Shown piece by piece: positions 1 through 11,753 of a stretch of 64,000 bases of DNA. This DNA comes from Anisodus tanguticus (taxonomy: Eukaryota; Streptophyta; Magnoliopsida; Solanales; Solanaceae). A program made the position numbers and the translations under genes. The stretch spans positions 16,249,001 to 16,313,000 of the forward strand of contig CM067542.1 in assembly GCA_034509755.1 (NCBI GenBank), written 5' to 3'. The notes under the pieces are model-generated. The model saw only the letters and a program-made list of their open reading frames with translations. It did not search any database and had not been told where the DNA came from. Within the stretch, counting starts at the first letter, position 1. Every line of letters starts with the position of its first letter.

Positions 1-760
1 CATCGGTTGGATATGAAGAATGTTTTTTTACATGATGGTCTTAAGGAGACGATATATATGCATTAGCCCTTGAGTTTTCGGGATCCCAATCATCCTCATC
101 ATGTCTGTTTGCTGAAGGAGTCCTTGTATGGGCTTAAGTAAGCTCCACGGGCTTGGTATAAAAGGTTTGCAGATTATGTATCTATTATTGGGTTTTCTCA
201 CATCCGGTCTGATCACTCTCTATTTATATATCGTTGTGGTACTTCTCTGGCAAATATTTTATTGTACGTAGATGATATTATATTGACTGCTTCGTCTGAT
301 AATCTGCGCAAGTCTATCATGTCACTTCTCAGTTCTGAATTTGCTATAAAAGACTTGGGACCCTTGAGTTATTTTCTTGGGCATTGCTGCCACGCGTCAT
401 TCAGGTGGTCTATTTTTATCTCAAAGGAAGTATGCTGCTGAGATTATTGAGAGAATTGGTATGTCATCTTGTAAGTCTACTTTCACTCCGGTTGATACCA
501 AACTGAAGCTCAGTGCTGCGTCAGGCACACAATACGAGGATCCCACCCACTATCGCAATCTTGCAGGGGTACTTCAGTATCTTACTTTCACGAGACCTGG
601 TATTACTTATGCAGTTCAGCAAGTGTGTTTATTCATGCATGACTCACGGATTGAGCACATGCATGCGCTCAAACGCATTATACGGTACATCCAGGACACA
701 CTTGATTATGGATTGCATTTATATTCTTCTTCCGTCTCTACTCTTGGTTATGCTGATTAG
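1..760 (+). pseudogene. Truncated Ty1/copia (family A) reverse transcriptase / RNase H fragment
   Basis: The fragment enters from the left window edge inside a copia reverse transcriptase (RT). The LDMKNVFLH block comes first, then KSLYGLK, then the catalytic LLYVDDI motif near 262-282, then SYFLG and the LTFTRPGITYAVQQVCLF block that precedes RNase H. It ends at TLGYAD with a stop, just before the conserved DADWGDC motif, so the RNase H catalytic half is missing. Breaks seen directly are in-frame stops at 64-66 and 139-141 and a one-base frame change near 378-382. It closely resembles the RT of the element at 25348-30553, so it is assigned to the same family. It is a dead relic. Confidence 0.9.
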
Positions 761-1920
761 GCCATAGAAACTAAAAAAAAACTCCCTTTTTTTGAAAATT
801 TTGAAGTTAAAGTTAGAGTTGGAGTTGTGTTTGGCCATAGTTTTTGTAAATTATATTTTGTAGTTGAAATGTACTAATTCAACAAGGTTTTAGTTGTGAA
901 AAAAGTGAAAAACAAAATTTTGGTTGTTTTTCAAATTTCAAATACAACTTCTACTGTATTTGGAATTTTCATGATCAAACATTGATTTTTAAAAAAAGTG
1001 AATTTTTTTGAAAGACGTGAATAATTCTTGATAAGAAAAAGTTAAGATTTTCTCCTCTTGCTCTTCATTTAGATTCATATTTCTTTGGTTATAAGCAACT
1101 TATTATCTCATGTTATTTGGTTACTGCACTTCCTTTGCTAACTACAAAAAACTAGGACAGTTATTGGAGAAACATGAACTATGACACACTTAGAAGCAGA
1201 GTTCGAGTCAGAAGTTGAAGCTTATGAATTTTTTTTTTGAGTTACTGGATTCTCAATAAATAATCTATATATATATTTAATGAATTTTTAAGACACTAGC
1301 TACTAGATTTGGCCAACCGAATCAGTAGTCGACACTCTAACTCCGCCCCTACTTAGAAGCTAACTAATTATGAGATTCTAGAGGTATTTCCGGTATTATA
1401 TTTCGATCATGAAATCTTAATTAGAGACACCTATTAAAAACCGTCAATCAATTATATTTGTTGCCAATGAAGTTTTCAAGATTATTCTAAGGATTTAAGT
1501 GTTGTATTATAAAAGAAGCTTGTCATTGTCAAGCTTGCATTTATTTTTAGCTAGCTAGAGCCTAGTTATTAAGTGACTAAATTTAGGGATTTTTTTAAAA
1601 CTAGGAAGTAGTCGAAACTAACGATGCATATTAGCTAGGAATTTGATTTTCCTAAAACAGAATCTGTAGTTAATTGCATGTTTATTTCACATGAGTGGGG
1701 AAATTATCGAAAATAATAGATTGTCTCTCTTTTATTCTCTGTTATTGCAAACTCTGTTGAGAAGCGGAATCAATGAGTTCAGAGTTCAGAGTTCAGACGA
1801 ATAAGATAACGAATGTAAGGGAAGGATCAAGCGTTTTCTTTACCTTCTTATGACTGCAACTTTCTTGCTCTTTATTGGACACATTGCAAGCTAGTGTGAA
1901 ACAAGAAATGAACAACTTTT
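761..1920. other. Gene-free AT-rich spacer
   Basis: No credible coding region is seen. A stretch near 815-850 carries a GTGTTTGGCCATAG-type motif common at the ends of plant MITEs, but I found no clean inverted terminus with target duplication. Confidence 0.5.
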
Positions 1921-2178
1921 TAAAAGAAATAATTCTTTGATTATTTTCATTAATTGAAAGAGTATATATACAATTTACATATTTTCATAATAGGAAAATT
2001 CTATTCCTATTCTACTCCTAAAACTCTATTCTATTAGTACAAGACTCCTATAATTATGGTAAGTGTAGAATGTAATATTTACAATACAATATTATCTAAA
2101 CTATGGAACATAACACGGAAATAAACATATACACAATAGTGTATATCACAGAATATCTTCCATATTCCATATTTAACA
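1921..2178 (-). repeat. 3' LTR of inverted copia family A fragment
   Basis: Read on the minus strand the repeat starts TGTTAAATATGG at 2178 and ends TTATTTCTTTTA at 1921, parallel to the LTRs at 25348 and 30180. It is about 258 bp and lacks the GGCTCTCGG repeats of the full-length element, so it is a different subfamily. It directly follows the coding end and the GCGGGGGTG polypurine tract. Confidence 0.85.
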
Positions 2179-3645
2179 CACCCCCGCAGTCATAGCGGGC
2201 GGTCTTCGAACGCTGAGACTGTCCCTAAAATTTTCAAAAAGGACCGAGGGAAGACCCTTTGTAAAGATGTCTGCAATTTGATACCTGGAAGGGACATGAC
2301 AGACGCGTACTTGTCCACTAGCTACCTTTTCGCGAACAAAATGAATGTCCATCTCGATATGTTTAGTGCGTTGGTGCTGAACCGGATTTCCATAAAGATA
2401 GATGGCACTAACATTATCACAATAAACCAAGGTAGCCTTCTGAATAGGACAATGAATCTCTAAAAGAAGATTACGTAACCAACATGATTCAGACACCACA
2501 TTGGCTACCCCTCGATACTCGGCCTATGCACTAGAGCGTGATAAAGTTGAATGACGCTTGGCAGACCATGAGACCAAGTTATTACCAAGAAACATACAAT
2601 ATTCAGACGTAGACCGTCTGGTGTCTGAACAGTCACCCCAATCAACATCTGTATACGAGACAAGTGTAGACGTCGACGAAGGATATAAATGTAAGCCATA
2701 GTCAAGTGTCCCCTGGGTGTACCGAATGATGCGTTTGAATGCATTCATGTGCTCAATCCTGGGATCATGCATAAACAAACACACCTGTTGTACGGCATAC
2801 GTAATATCTGGTCTCGTGAACGTAAGATACTGAAGGGCCCCTGCAAGACTGCGATAGTGGGTCAGATCCTCATAAGGGGAGCCAGCCGCAGCACCCAACT
2901 TGGGTTTAGTATCAACTGGAGTGGAAATGGACTTACAAGATGACATCCCGGCCCTCTCAATGATCTCACCTGCATACTTCCTCTGGGATAAGAACAACCC
3001 ACATGTGTGACGAGTGACAAAAATCCCCAAAAAATAACTCAAGGGCTCCAAGTCTTTCATAGCAAACTCAGAATTGAGCATTGTCATGATAGACTGGCGT
3101 AATGCATCAGAAGAGGCAATCAAGATAATATCATCCACATACAATAGTATATAAGCCAAGGAAGAACCACGACGATAAATGAACAATGAATTATCCGACA
3201 TGCTGTGAGAGAACCCAATAGTCGAAACATAGTCTTCAAACCTCTTATACCACGCCCGTGGAGACTGCTTAATCCCACATAATGACTTCTTCAATAAACA
3301 TACATGGTGAGGATATTTGGAATCCCTAAACCCCAAGGGCTGATGCATATAGACTGTCTCCTTGAGATCACCGTGTAAGAAAACATTCTTCACATCTAAC
3401 GGATGAATGAGCCATGCTTTCGAAAGAGACAAGCTGAGCACATTACGAATGGTAGCCGGCTTGACCACCGGACTAAAAGTCTCACCACAATCCACACCAA
3501 CCTGTTGAGTCTTACCATCACCTACAAGACGAGCCTTATGCCTCGCAAACGAACCGTCATAATTATCCCGATGAGCAAAAATTCACATAGACCGAATAAT
3601 ATTAACACCAGATGGACGGGGTACCAACTCCCACCGTGACTGGAA
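2173..3645 (-). pseudogene. Copia family A RT-RNase H 3' half (inverted, 5'-truncated)
   Basis: On the minus strand the reading frame runs from the WELVPRPSG block (about 3630) through RT (GETFSPVVKPATIR, LLYVDDIIL) and RNase H (DVDWGDC, then the SSA/AEY block, DNVSAIYLYG) to ADIFTKGLP and the C-terminal AMTAGVC. Two nonsense changes are visible in frame: one after NIIRSM (about 3586) and one at 2524-2526 inside the conserved SSAEAEY motif. Otherwise the frame is open for over 450 codons. The stop codon overlaps the first bases of the 3' LTR, as in the element at 25348. Gag, protease and integrase are absent. Confidence 0.9.
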
Positions 3646-6003
3646 CTGTGGGGCCATAAGTATAAGTTTCCACCCTTTTTAAAAAAAAAGTTTTTGTAAA
3701 AGATTTGCAAGGGACTAAGCACATTAGACTAGTCTGTTTATTTGTGTATGATGCATATTAGTATTAATTAATGTTAATAATATTACCCTTTAAGTAAAAA
3801 AGTACTTTCATAACTATTTTCTTGAAATGTCCTGACCACATTAGTCCACCCTAATGATAATGATATAGAGAAAAAGAAAAAAGAAAAGAAAAAAATTGAA
3901 TATTAAGATTTCCATACACAATTTTTGACATTAATGTCTGATTTATCTTGTTAAAGTAGAGTCTACAAGATCTTTTACATTTAGGGCGTGTTTGGTACAA
4001 AGAAAAAAATTTGAAAAATGAGTTTCGTACTTATTCAGTGTGAGTTTCGTTAAATATGTACTTTCAAATGTGAGATTTTGTTAATTTTGTTTTCTATATT
4101 TTCACAGTTCCCCTTAAATTTAACGATCAAAGTTTGCTAAATAATTGATAAAAATTAAAATTACTCACTTTTGGTAAACTTTAAGAACTAAAACTACTCA
4201 CTTGATACTTATGGACTATTTTAAACTTACTACCACGATTAGGGACCAATTTTGTTATTTTCTCCAACAGAGTATATTGACGTTACTAGCCCAAGAAAAT
4301 ATAGAGAAATTAGCAGCCCAAATAATGACGAGAGCTCCTTTTTGGGCTCTTCCTTGTTTGGTGGTTGAAACTTATGTACCAAAGTTTATATATGGGCTGA
4401 TTCTTCCACCTTAAGCGGCTGTATAGGACCCTTGATAATAAGAGACCACATTATTGTCAAGTTAGCAAGGGTCATTGGCACTTATGTTCTATTTTGTGCT
4501 GGTCTTTAATTTTTTTCAGTCATGATAAATTATTTTTTTGCAGTGCGCATGTTTATATTTTGGGAAAATAATTCACATATACGGTCCACACATCTAGTTT
4601 GCAGCCAATATAGCCTAATGTATTATCGGTGTATAGATAATGTACATATACGACCCACACATCTAGTTTGCAGCCGATGTAATCCACTGTATCATCGGTG
4701 TATCAATATGTATTTATTCTGTATAGCTATATATACACATTACATATATAATGTATATATATATATATAATGTTTATGCTTTATAATCATGTATAAAAAC
4801 ACGAAACCAACTCAAATTGCAGTGTATATAAAACATATCTGTTATGTATATCTATATATAAGTTGCTCAACTTCTTTTGTAACTATACATATACATCCTT
4901 AGACACTAGTATTATACATTACAAATATATTATATATACATTTTTATACACTATAGTCTATATATAGTGTAGTGTATTCCTCTGAAATGTTTGAAAAAGG
5001 ATGCTACGGAAATAGATGATTCAACTTCGGAAAGAGATTCGAATTCGAAAACAGTGGAGGAATACATAGGTTAAAAATGAACGAGCAGCAGTCTGGGTTG
5101 AACAGACTTTACCTTTGAGCATTCTTTCAAACAGATCATGGGGATTTTTATAAGGCCTCTTTTGCTGTTTTTCAGAAAAAAGTTAGATTTTTTAACCCCA
5201 GTTTAAACCATTGCTTAGTTAATTAGTGTTAGATCAAATGATATTGGCAGAGGCAGAAGCTACGCGATTGTTGTATCAATTCGCATTGGCAACAGATAAA
5301 AAGTTGGATGATCGAACGAAAGAGATTACAAAGAGTTAGGTATGCGAACTTGAGAAGTGAAAGGAAGTCTCCTTCACCACTTTCTCAAAGAAGCATTACG
5401 ATAAGCAAATCAGAAAATGAGGAATACATTCGGCAATACATTGGGGCGAAGGGTTAATTGTTGTTAGAAGTAGATAGTTTGGCCAAAATTGACAAACTAG
5501 ATGATCGAATGGATACTCACCTTAATTTTCCCTTATATTTTTGTATCATAATATATCGTAAGTTATGTCTGGCATTACTTTTATTTTAAAGTTCGATAGC
5601 TAAAGGGAAAAGTAAAGACCAGCCCATTTGAAGGACAAGTCGTGCAATAATTTCTTCAGTTTAGCAACTCCGGAAGCTTGGCCTTAAATTTACCCAAAAG
5701 AGTTCAAATGCCAAGTCACAATGAGAAAAGTTAAGAGTTTGGTCTTGACAATGTCACTGGTTTATTTCGAAGCATTTCTCTTGATCATATTTTTCAAAAC
5801 ACGACTGTGTTTGTAACTGACCAGGAAAGAGATTCAAAAATTTGTTCCGATTTTGAAATTCTAGAAGAACAAGAATTCATTTATTACTCTTTTTCTCTTC
5901 TCAAGTATGCTTAATATTAAAATTCAATTAGTTGAGTGTTAATTGAGTGAGACGTAATGATAGCTAGCTTAGACAAATATTCTTATGACATTTAATAGAC
6001 AAA
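3646..6003. other. Gene-free AT-rich spacer
   Basis: No gene is recognised. The tract contains the tandem repeat at 4573-4712 and then about 270 bp of TA/ATAC-rich low-complexity sequence (about 4720-4985). No open reading frame here resembles a known protein. Confidence 0.5.
4573..4712 (+). repeat. Two-copy tandem repeat, about 70-bp period
   Basis: The unit carrying CCACACATCTAGTTTGCAGC and TATCGGTGTAT occurs twice in a row (starts near 4573 and 4643) with scattered substitutions, and runs into (TA)n-rich DNA. Confidence 0.75.
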
Positions 6004-6008
6004 TATTT

Positions 6009-6937
6009 TGTGGGATACAACAATTGCAGGAAACGGGAAGTAAGTAAATATTACAAATGCTAGAAAGGATAAACTACTCAAGATTACAACAAACTGGAAA
6101 TAAACGATTACAAACTCCTTGTGATTTGCTGAGGCGAGTGATGACACTCTGTCTTTAAGACAAGATTGCCCCGTATATATCATTTTACGGTGTCGGGCAA
6201 TAGTCTCCCAAGATACAACAACAACTTAACAAATGAGCAAAGAAAACTCAAGTGTTACTCTTGAAGAACTTTGAATATAGAAAACTTGCTAGAGAGGAAG
6301 AAGAAGATTTCAGAAAATTTCTAAGTGTTGAGCAATTGAGCCAAAGACCTCAATTTATAGTGTAAGGAAATGACCCCTCAACTAGCCAAATAATGGACTT
6401 CAATAGCCATGTAATGACACTTATTGAGGGGTTACATTCAACCAAATAATGGTTGAATTCATGTGCCAAATAATGAAGATTCAATGCTCCAAAACCAGCC
6501 AAAGAGTCAGAACTTTTCATCTTTCCGTCGCAGCATTCTGCCTTCGAAGCGCCGCGACTGCGAAATTAGCGTCGCGGCTCCAGTAGCCCAACCACCAATT
6601 AGCGTCGCTGTGCTGCCATGGGGGCGCCGCGACTCTGACGGTGTTGCGCCGCGGCCCTTCACGACTCCGCGGCGATTTCCGACTCGTTTCATATCTTCGT
6701 ACACTTCTTCCTTCGTTTACCAACGTGGAATACTTGTCATTTGGCCAACAACCGTCCATCATTCTATGTCTCAAACGTATTATGTATGTACCAATATCTC
6801 TTTCACTAATGAAATTTACGATACTTGGCGCTACGTGTACACGTGTATGGAAACAACGTTTCCGACGCGTGGGGCCCCAATTGTTCGAGTCATAAATAAT
6901 GAGATAAACTTAATTCCACATTAGTAAATTTCCAACA
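6009..6937 (-). repeat. 3' LTR of copia C1
   Basis: 929 bp, beginning TGTTGGAAATTTAC and ending TATCCCACA on the minus strand, with high identity to 11754-12664. It contains the LTR anti-PBS segment at 6154-6167. Confidence 0.92.
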
Positions 6938-7565
6938 ATTCCCTCTTGAAAGAGATTTTGGCGCACTCACAAGGTGCATATTTCCAGCAATCTTTCAGCG
7001 GACAATTGTTGCATCTGGATAGGTAGCTTCCGCTATGAACCTTCCATAGTTGAATACCATCAGACTTACTTACTGCGCGATGAACGTGATGTCTTGAACC
7101 GTCAGTGTTTAGTGTAATCCAAGTTAACGGTACAACACAACAACTTCCTTTACTCTGTTTTTCGTAATTTTTTGTCCGTTGTGGCCGTGGATACTTCTTG
7201 GATTCTTAAATGCGTTCATTTGAGGTAGCCTATCCTCTCACTTAAATAGGTGGTCTCCTACAAGGTATCCTGCTATACCCCACTTTACAAGTGTTAGGAA
7301 CTATTAAATTTTTTTCCAAACCTAACCTCAACTGTTGAGGATCATTAAAGGTTTTGGAAACTTAACATTTTACCCACACTGCAGATAACACTTAATGTCT
7401 ATCGTGGGGACGACTTTGGATTGATGTTTCTTTACAGAAATCAATATCCTAAGTGCTCATGCTTCCACTGAAGCACTCAACTGAACCTTTATAGCTTTGT
7501 TTTCCCATTGAACCTAATTCCTGGGATCTCCAGTCAGTAAGGTTGGGTTACCACCGTATTAATCC

Positions 7566-8971
7566 TTATAGCTTGGGTTTTAAGCCCATTCCCCTAGACA
7601 AGCAGAATATTTGATCTTTAGGTAAGCCCTTTGTTAGTGGGTCCGCTATGTTATCCTTTGATTTTATGTAATAAATGGATATTATACCCGTGGTGATCAT
7701 CTGTCTAACGGTCTTATATCTCCGTCGAATATGACAAGACTTGTCGTTGTACATAGAACTTCGTGCCCTTCCTAGAGCCGACTGATTGTCGCAGTGGATC
7801 ATTATAGAAGGTATGGGTTTATCACAATAAGGGACATCCTCTAAGAAGTCGTGAATCCACTCAGCTTCTTCTCCTGATTTATCTAAAGTGATAAACTCCG
7901 ATTCCATCGTGGATCGGGCGATGCAAGTTTGCTTAGAGGATTTCCAAGGCACAACCCCACCACCAATTGTAAATATATACCCACTGGTGGACTTGGTGTT
8001 CTCTATATCAGACATCCAATTTGCATCACTGTACCCCTCTAGTACTGCTGGATATCTCGAATAATGCAACCCGTAAATTAGCGTGTATTTCAGGTATCAT
8101 AGTACCGAATTCAACGCCTTCCAATGATCATTACTCGAATTATGGGTAAACCTAGCCAACTTGTTGACTGCATAAGAAATATTAGGTCGGGTGCAGTTTG
8201 TTATGTACATCAAACTCTCAATCACATGTGTATATTGCTCCTGGCATATGGGTGCACCATGATTTTTATCAAGCTTTTGATTTCTATCCATTGGTGACTT
8301 CATAGGCGAACTGTCAAACATCTCGAACTTTCTCAACACGCCCTCGATGTAGTGAGACTGAGATAAGACCAGTTCGTCAGAAATCTTAGAGATCTTTATC
8401 CCTAAGATGACATCTGTGATACCCACATCTTCATATTGAAGCATTGTTTCAACATGTTCTTAGTCTCTAAGATCAAGCTAGGACTGCTCACTGTGATCAA
8501 CATGTCATCTACGTACATGAATATCATGACGAACGAGTCAGAGTTACCTTTCGTGTAGACATATTTGTCACACTCATTAATGGAGAAACCCTTCGATAGT
8601 AAAATACTATCAAATTTTTCATGCCATTGCTTCGGGGCCTGTTTTATCCCGTACATAGATTTGACAAGTCGACAAACTTTCTTCTCTTGCCTTGGAACCA
8701 CATACCCCTCGAGTTGTTCCATATAAATTTCTTCTTCCAAATCACCATTTAGGAAGGCTGTCTTGACATCCATTTGATGTATCTCAAGGTCACGCAATGC
8801 TGTGATCACAATGAATACTCGTATGGACGTCATCCTAGACACCGGGGAGTACGTGTCAAAATAGTCAAGGTCTTCCTTCTGCCGATAGCCCTTGACTACC
8901 AATCTAGCCTTGTACTTATCTATAGACCAATCTACCTTATACTTCCATTTGAGTATCCATTTACAACCCAA
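7566..8971 (-). pseudogene. Copia C1 reverse transcriptase and RNase H
   Basis: RT begins at GCKWILKWKYK (8971), passes SPVSRMTSIRV, QMDVKTAFLNGDLEEEIYMEQ, KSMYGIKQAPKQWH and the catalytic FMYVDDML (about 8515). A frame change near 8410-8444 leads into VILGIKISK and the pre-RNase H block NCTRPNISYAVNKLARF. RNase H (7566-8069) contains GYSDANWMSD, the STMESEF motif, IMIHCDNQSAL and NIADPLTKGLP. The YVDD plus GIKQAPK signature is typical of Tork-like plant copia elements; lineage is inferred. Frames are offset between 8097-8444 and neighbours, so the product is not continuous. Confidence 0.88.
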
Positions 8972-9055
8972 CGATTTATTTCCCGGAGGAAGATCAATAA
9001 ACTCCCAAGTATGGTTATGCAGGATGGAGTCTATTTTACTATCAATAGCTTCTTT

Positions 9056-10165
9056 TCAGAGCGGTGCCTCTAGAGTTGACAATGCTTCAACAATTGTCCT
9101 TGGTTCGTCATCAACCATATAATCTACAAAGTCATGACCGAAGGATTTATCCTTCTTAGCCCTTTTACTTCGCCTCGGTTCCATCTCTGGAGTCTCCAAG
9201 TTCTGAGAATATGGAACATTAGGTTTCGGATATTCAACCACTTCGAAGTCCACTAGATCTGAACCATCTAGATCCGGGCAGTCAACGACTCTTGGTTCCT
9301 GAGAGCTTTGTTCATAACTTCGTTTGCGAGAGGTTATGTCTTTTTCCTTTCTAGGAAAAGTGTCCTTAAAGAATTGAGCATTTCTTGATTCCATGATTGT
9401 ACCTCTGTGGATATCTGGAATATCTGACTTATGCACTAAGAAGAGATAAGCACTATTGTTATTTGCATATTCGATGAAAATGCAATCTACAGTGTTAGGC
9501 CCAATCTTGACCTGCTTTGGCTTGAGCACTTTGACCTTTGCCAAACAACCCCACACCTTTAAATATTTATAGGTGGATTTCTTTCCCTTCCATGATTCAT
9601 ATGGAGTTTTATCCTTACCCTTATGTGGGACTCTATTAAGAATCGTATTATCGGTAAGGACGGCTTTTCCCCACATGTTTTGGGGAAGACCGGAATTGAT
9701 GAGCAAGACATTCATCAATTTCTTCAACGTGCGGTTCTTTCGATCAACAACATCGTTCAACTGAGGTGAGTATGGAGCCATCGTTTGATGAACAATGCCC
9801 GATTCGTCACAATATTCCTCAAATGGCGCTACGTATTCTCCCCCTCTATCGCTACGAATGAATTTAATCTGCATGCTTAGTTGGTTTTCAACTTCTGCTT
9901 TGTAACGTCGGAACGCTTCATCTTTACTTTTCAACAAGTAAAGGTAACAATACCTTGTGCCATCATCAATGAATGTCACAAAGTACTTGTTCCCCCTGAT
10001 TTGTGCAAACTTCAAATCACATATATTTGTGTAAATAAGTTCTAGAGGAGCGATATTCCTTTCGACGGATCGAAAAGAAATCTTTGTAAGTTTTGCCTCT
10101 ATGCAAACCTCACACTTATGTTGAGGGTTTACGTCGATAGATGGCAACAACTCCAACTTCACCAA
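9056..10165 (-). pseudogene. Copia C1 integrase, catalytic residues altered
   Basis: An open frame of 369 codons covers the end of the GAG-pre-integrase zinc finger (HKCEVCIEAK), the integrase core (YFVTFIDDGTRYCY, FIRSDRGGEY, YSPQLND) and the C-terminal linker (NMWGKAVLTD, YKYLKVWGCLAKV). Related copies read LIHIDICDLK and AERKN where this one reads LIYTNICDLK and VDRKN. The first catalytic Asp is therefore Asn and the catalytic Glu is Asp. The middle Asp (RSDRGGE) is kept. Strand transfer by this product should be lost, although the frame itself is long and open. Confidence 0.88.
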
Positions 10166-10534
10166 CCTTTGGATAGACTTGTAGTTAACATGTCCTAATC
10201 AATGATGCCATAAATTAGAAGACTCAAGCAAGTAAGAAGAAACTTCAATTTTATTGCTTGGACGTATTACAGAAATAACGTTAACTTTGAAGAGGTCTTC
10301 ACAGATGAAGCCTCTTCTCACAAAAGTTCAATTCTTAGTGATTACAAATTTATTAGACTCAAATACTAGCCTAAAACCAGCATTAACCAATAAATGACTT
10401 GAAATTAAATTCCTCCTAATCTCAGGGACATGTATCACCTCCTTCAGAGTGAGCTCATTTCTAGAAGTCATCTTCAAGACTACCTTTCCTACCCCCAACA
10501 CGACAGAGAAGCGTTGTTACCCATGAACAACTTC

Positions 10535-11715
10535 TTATCTGTAAGTTGGTGTATATGTGGAGAAGGCATCTCTATTGGAATAGATGTGTCTGGTAGCACC
10601 CGTGTCCATCCACCATTGCATGTGATTCTCAACAAGGTTTGCTTCAAGCACCACCGCCGAGAACTCTTCGATCATGTCGTCTAGAAGCGTGTCTTTGACA
10701 ACGTTAGCTTGTGCCTTACCTTTGGCCTTGGCCTTCTCTTGTTGCTCAGTCTTGAGCTTACGGTAGTCCTTGATCATGTGACCAGGTTTCCCACAATGGT
10801 GACAGTTCCCATTGAACTTCTCCGCCGCTTGGGTCTTGTCGTCTTTCTGTAACTTACGCTTTTTTGCTTGGGTTCCCTTTGACCTCAACTAGATTTGCCT
10901 TTGCCTCAGCGGGTTGTTTTCCCCTAGGCAAGGCCTTCTTATTATTTTCCTGAATCTGGAGTTTGATAATAAGGTCCTCAAAGGTTATTTCCTTTGTCTT
11001 GAATTTTAAGTAACTCATTCCACGAGAGAGGTAACTTCTCAATCAGTGATGCAACAAAAAATTGCTCATTTGGTTTCATACCTTCCAAATCCAGGTGATG
11101 TATAATCATTTGGAATTCCTAGACTTGGGACATCACAGTTTTGCTATCCACCATTTTAAATTTCAGGAATTTCCAATGATGAATTTCTTCGTACCAGCAT
11201 CTTGTACGTTGTACTTCTTCTGTAGCTTTTCCCATAACTCTTTGGCGGTGCCTACGACGTAATACACCGTGTAGAGTGGGTCTGACAGAAAGTTCAGAAT
11301 ATAGTTCTTACACATGAAGTCACTATGACTCCAAGCATCAAGAACCATCTTCATGCCATTAACAACATGGATACCTTGGCCTCCTCCAACCGTTTCATTA
11401 GCTGAGGGTCCACTTCATCTCCAGCTTGTGGAGGATCTTCTGTTAGGAAATGAGTCATTCCCATAACAATCAGATAAAACAACATCTTCTGCTGCCATCT
11501 CTTGAAGTTGGAGCCTATAAACTTCTTTGGGCGTTCATTGTGGAAATCGGGGGTGGAGGAACAATAATGTTTCCTTGAGCAACCGAAAATGCATTGGGTA
11601 TGCCTTGAGTAGTGGGGAAGGCAGATGGGTTGCCTTGAGTAGCAGGGAAGGCATATGGGTTGCCTTGAGTAGCAGCAGCATCAGAATCAGAAGCGAGTTG
11701 TTCTCTTCTAGTCAT
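10535..11715 (-). pseudogene. Copia C1 gag and protease start
   Basis: Gag starts at 11715 with MTRREQLASDSDAA, only 38 nt after the 5' LTR. It continues in broken frames through LDAWSHSDFMCKNYIL and KELWEKLQKKYN to the zinc knuckle NCHHCGKPGHMIKDY near 10790-10830, where the last Cys of the CCHC motif is Tyr. The protease motif WWMDTGATRHI follows at about 10590-10625. The N-terminus holds four near-repeats of an Ala-Thr-Gln-Gly-Asn-Pro unit. Stops and frame changes occur at several places (about 11515, 11163, 11042, 10854). Confidence 0.85.
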
Positions 11716-11737
11716 CTTTCTAAGGACTTACAAAGCA

Positions 11738-11751
11738 AATCTTGTCTTAAA
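11738..11751 (-). other. Atypical primer-binding-site position of copia C1
   Basis: Two bases inside the 5' LTR the minus strand reads TTTAAGACAAGATT. This is not the tRNA-iMet complement (TGGTATCAGAGC) used by families A and B in this window. It is the exact reverse complement of LTR bases 11899-11912. Confidence 0.6.
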
Positions 11752-11753
11752 AT

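Noticed and set aside
5992..6183. 63-codon minus-strand frame (MIYTGQSCLKDRVSS...) conserved at 11728-11928
   Set aside because: It is conserved only because both copies lie in the two LTRs of one element; it contains the anti-PBS segment and shows no protein-family signature.
6463..6924. 153-codon plus-strand frame
   Set aside because: It is a shadow on the antisense strand of the C1 LTR, GC-rich by LTR composition, and broken in the partner LTR at 12240-12660.
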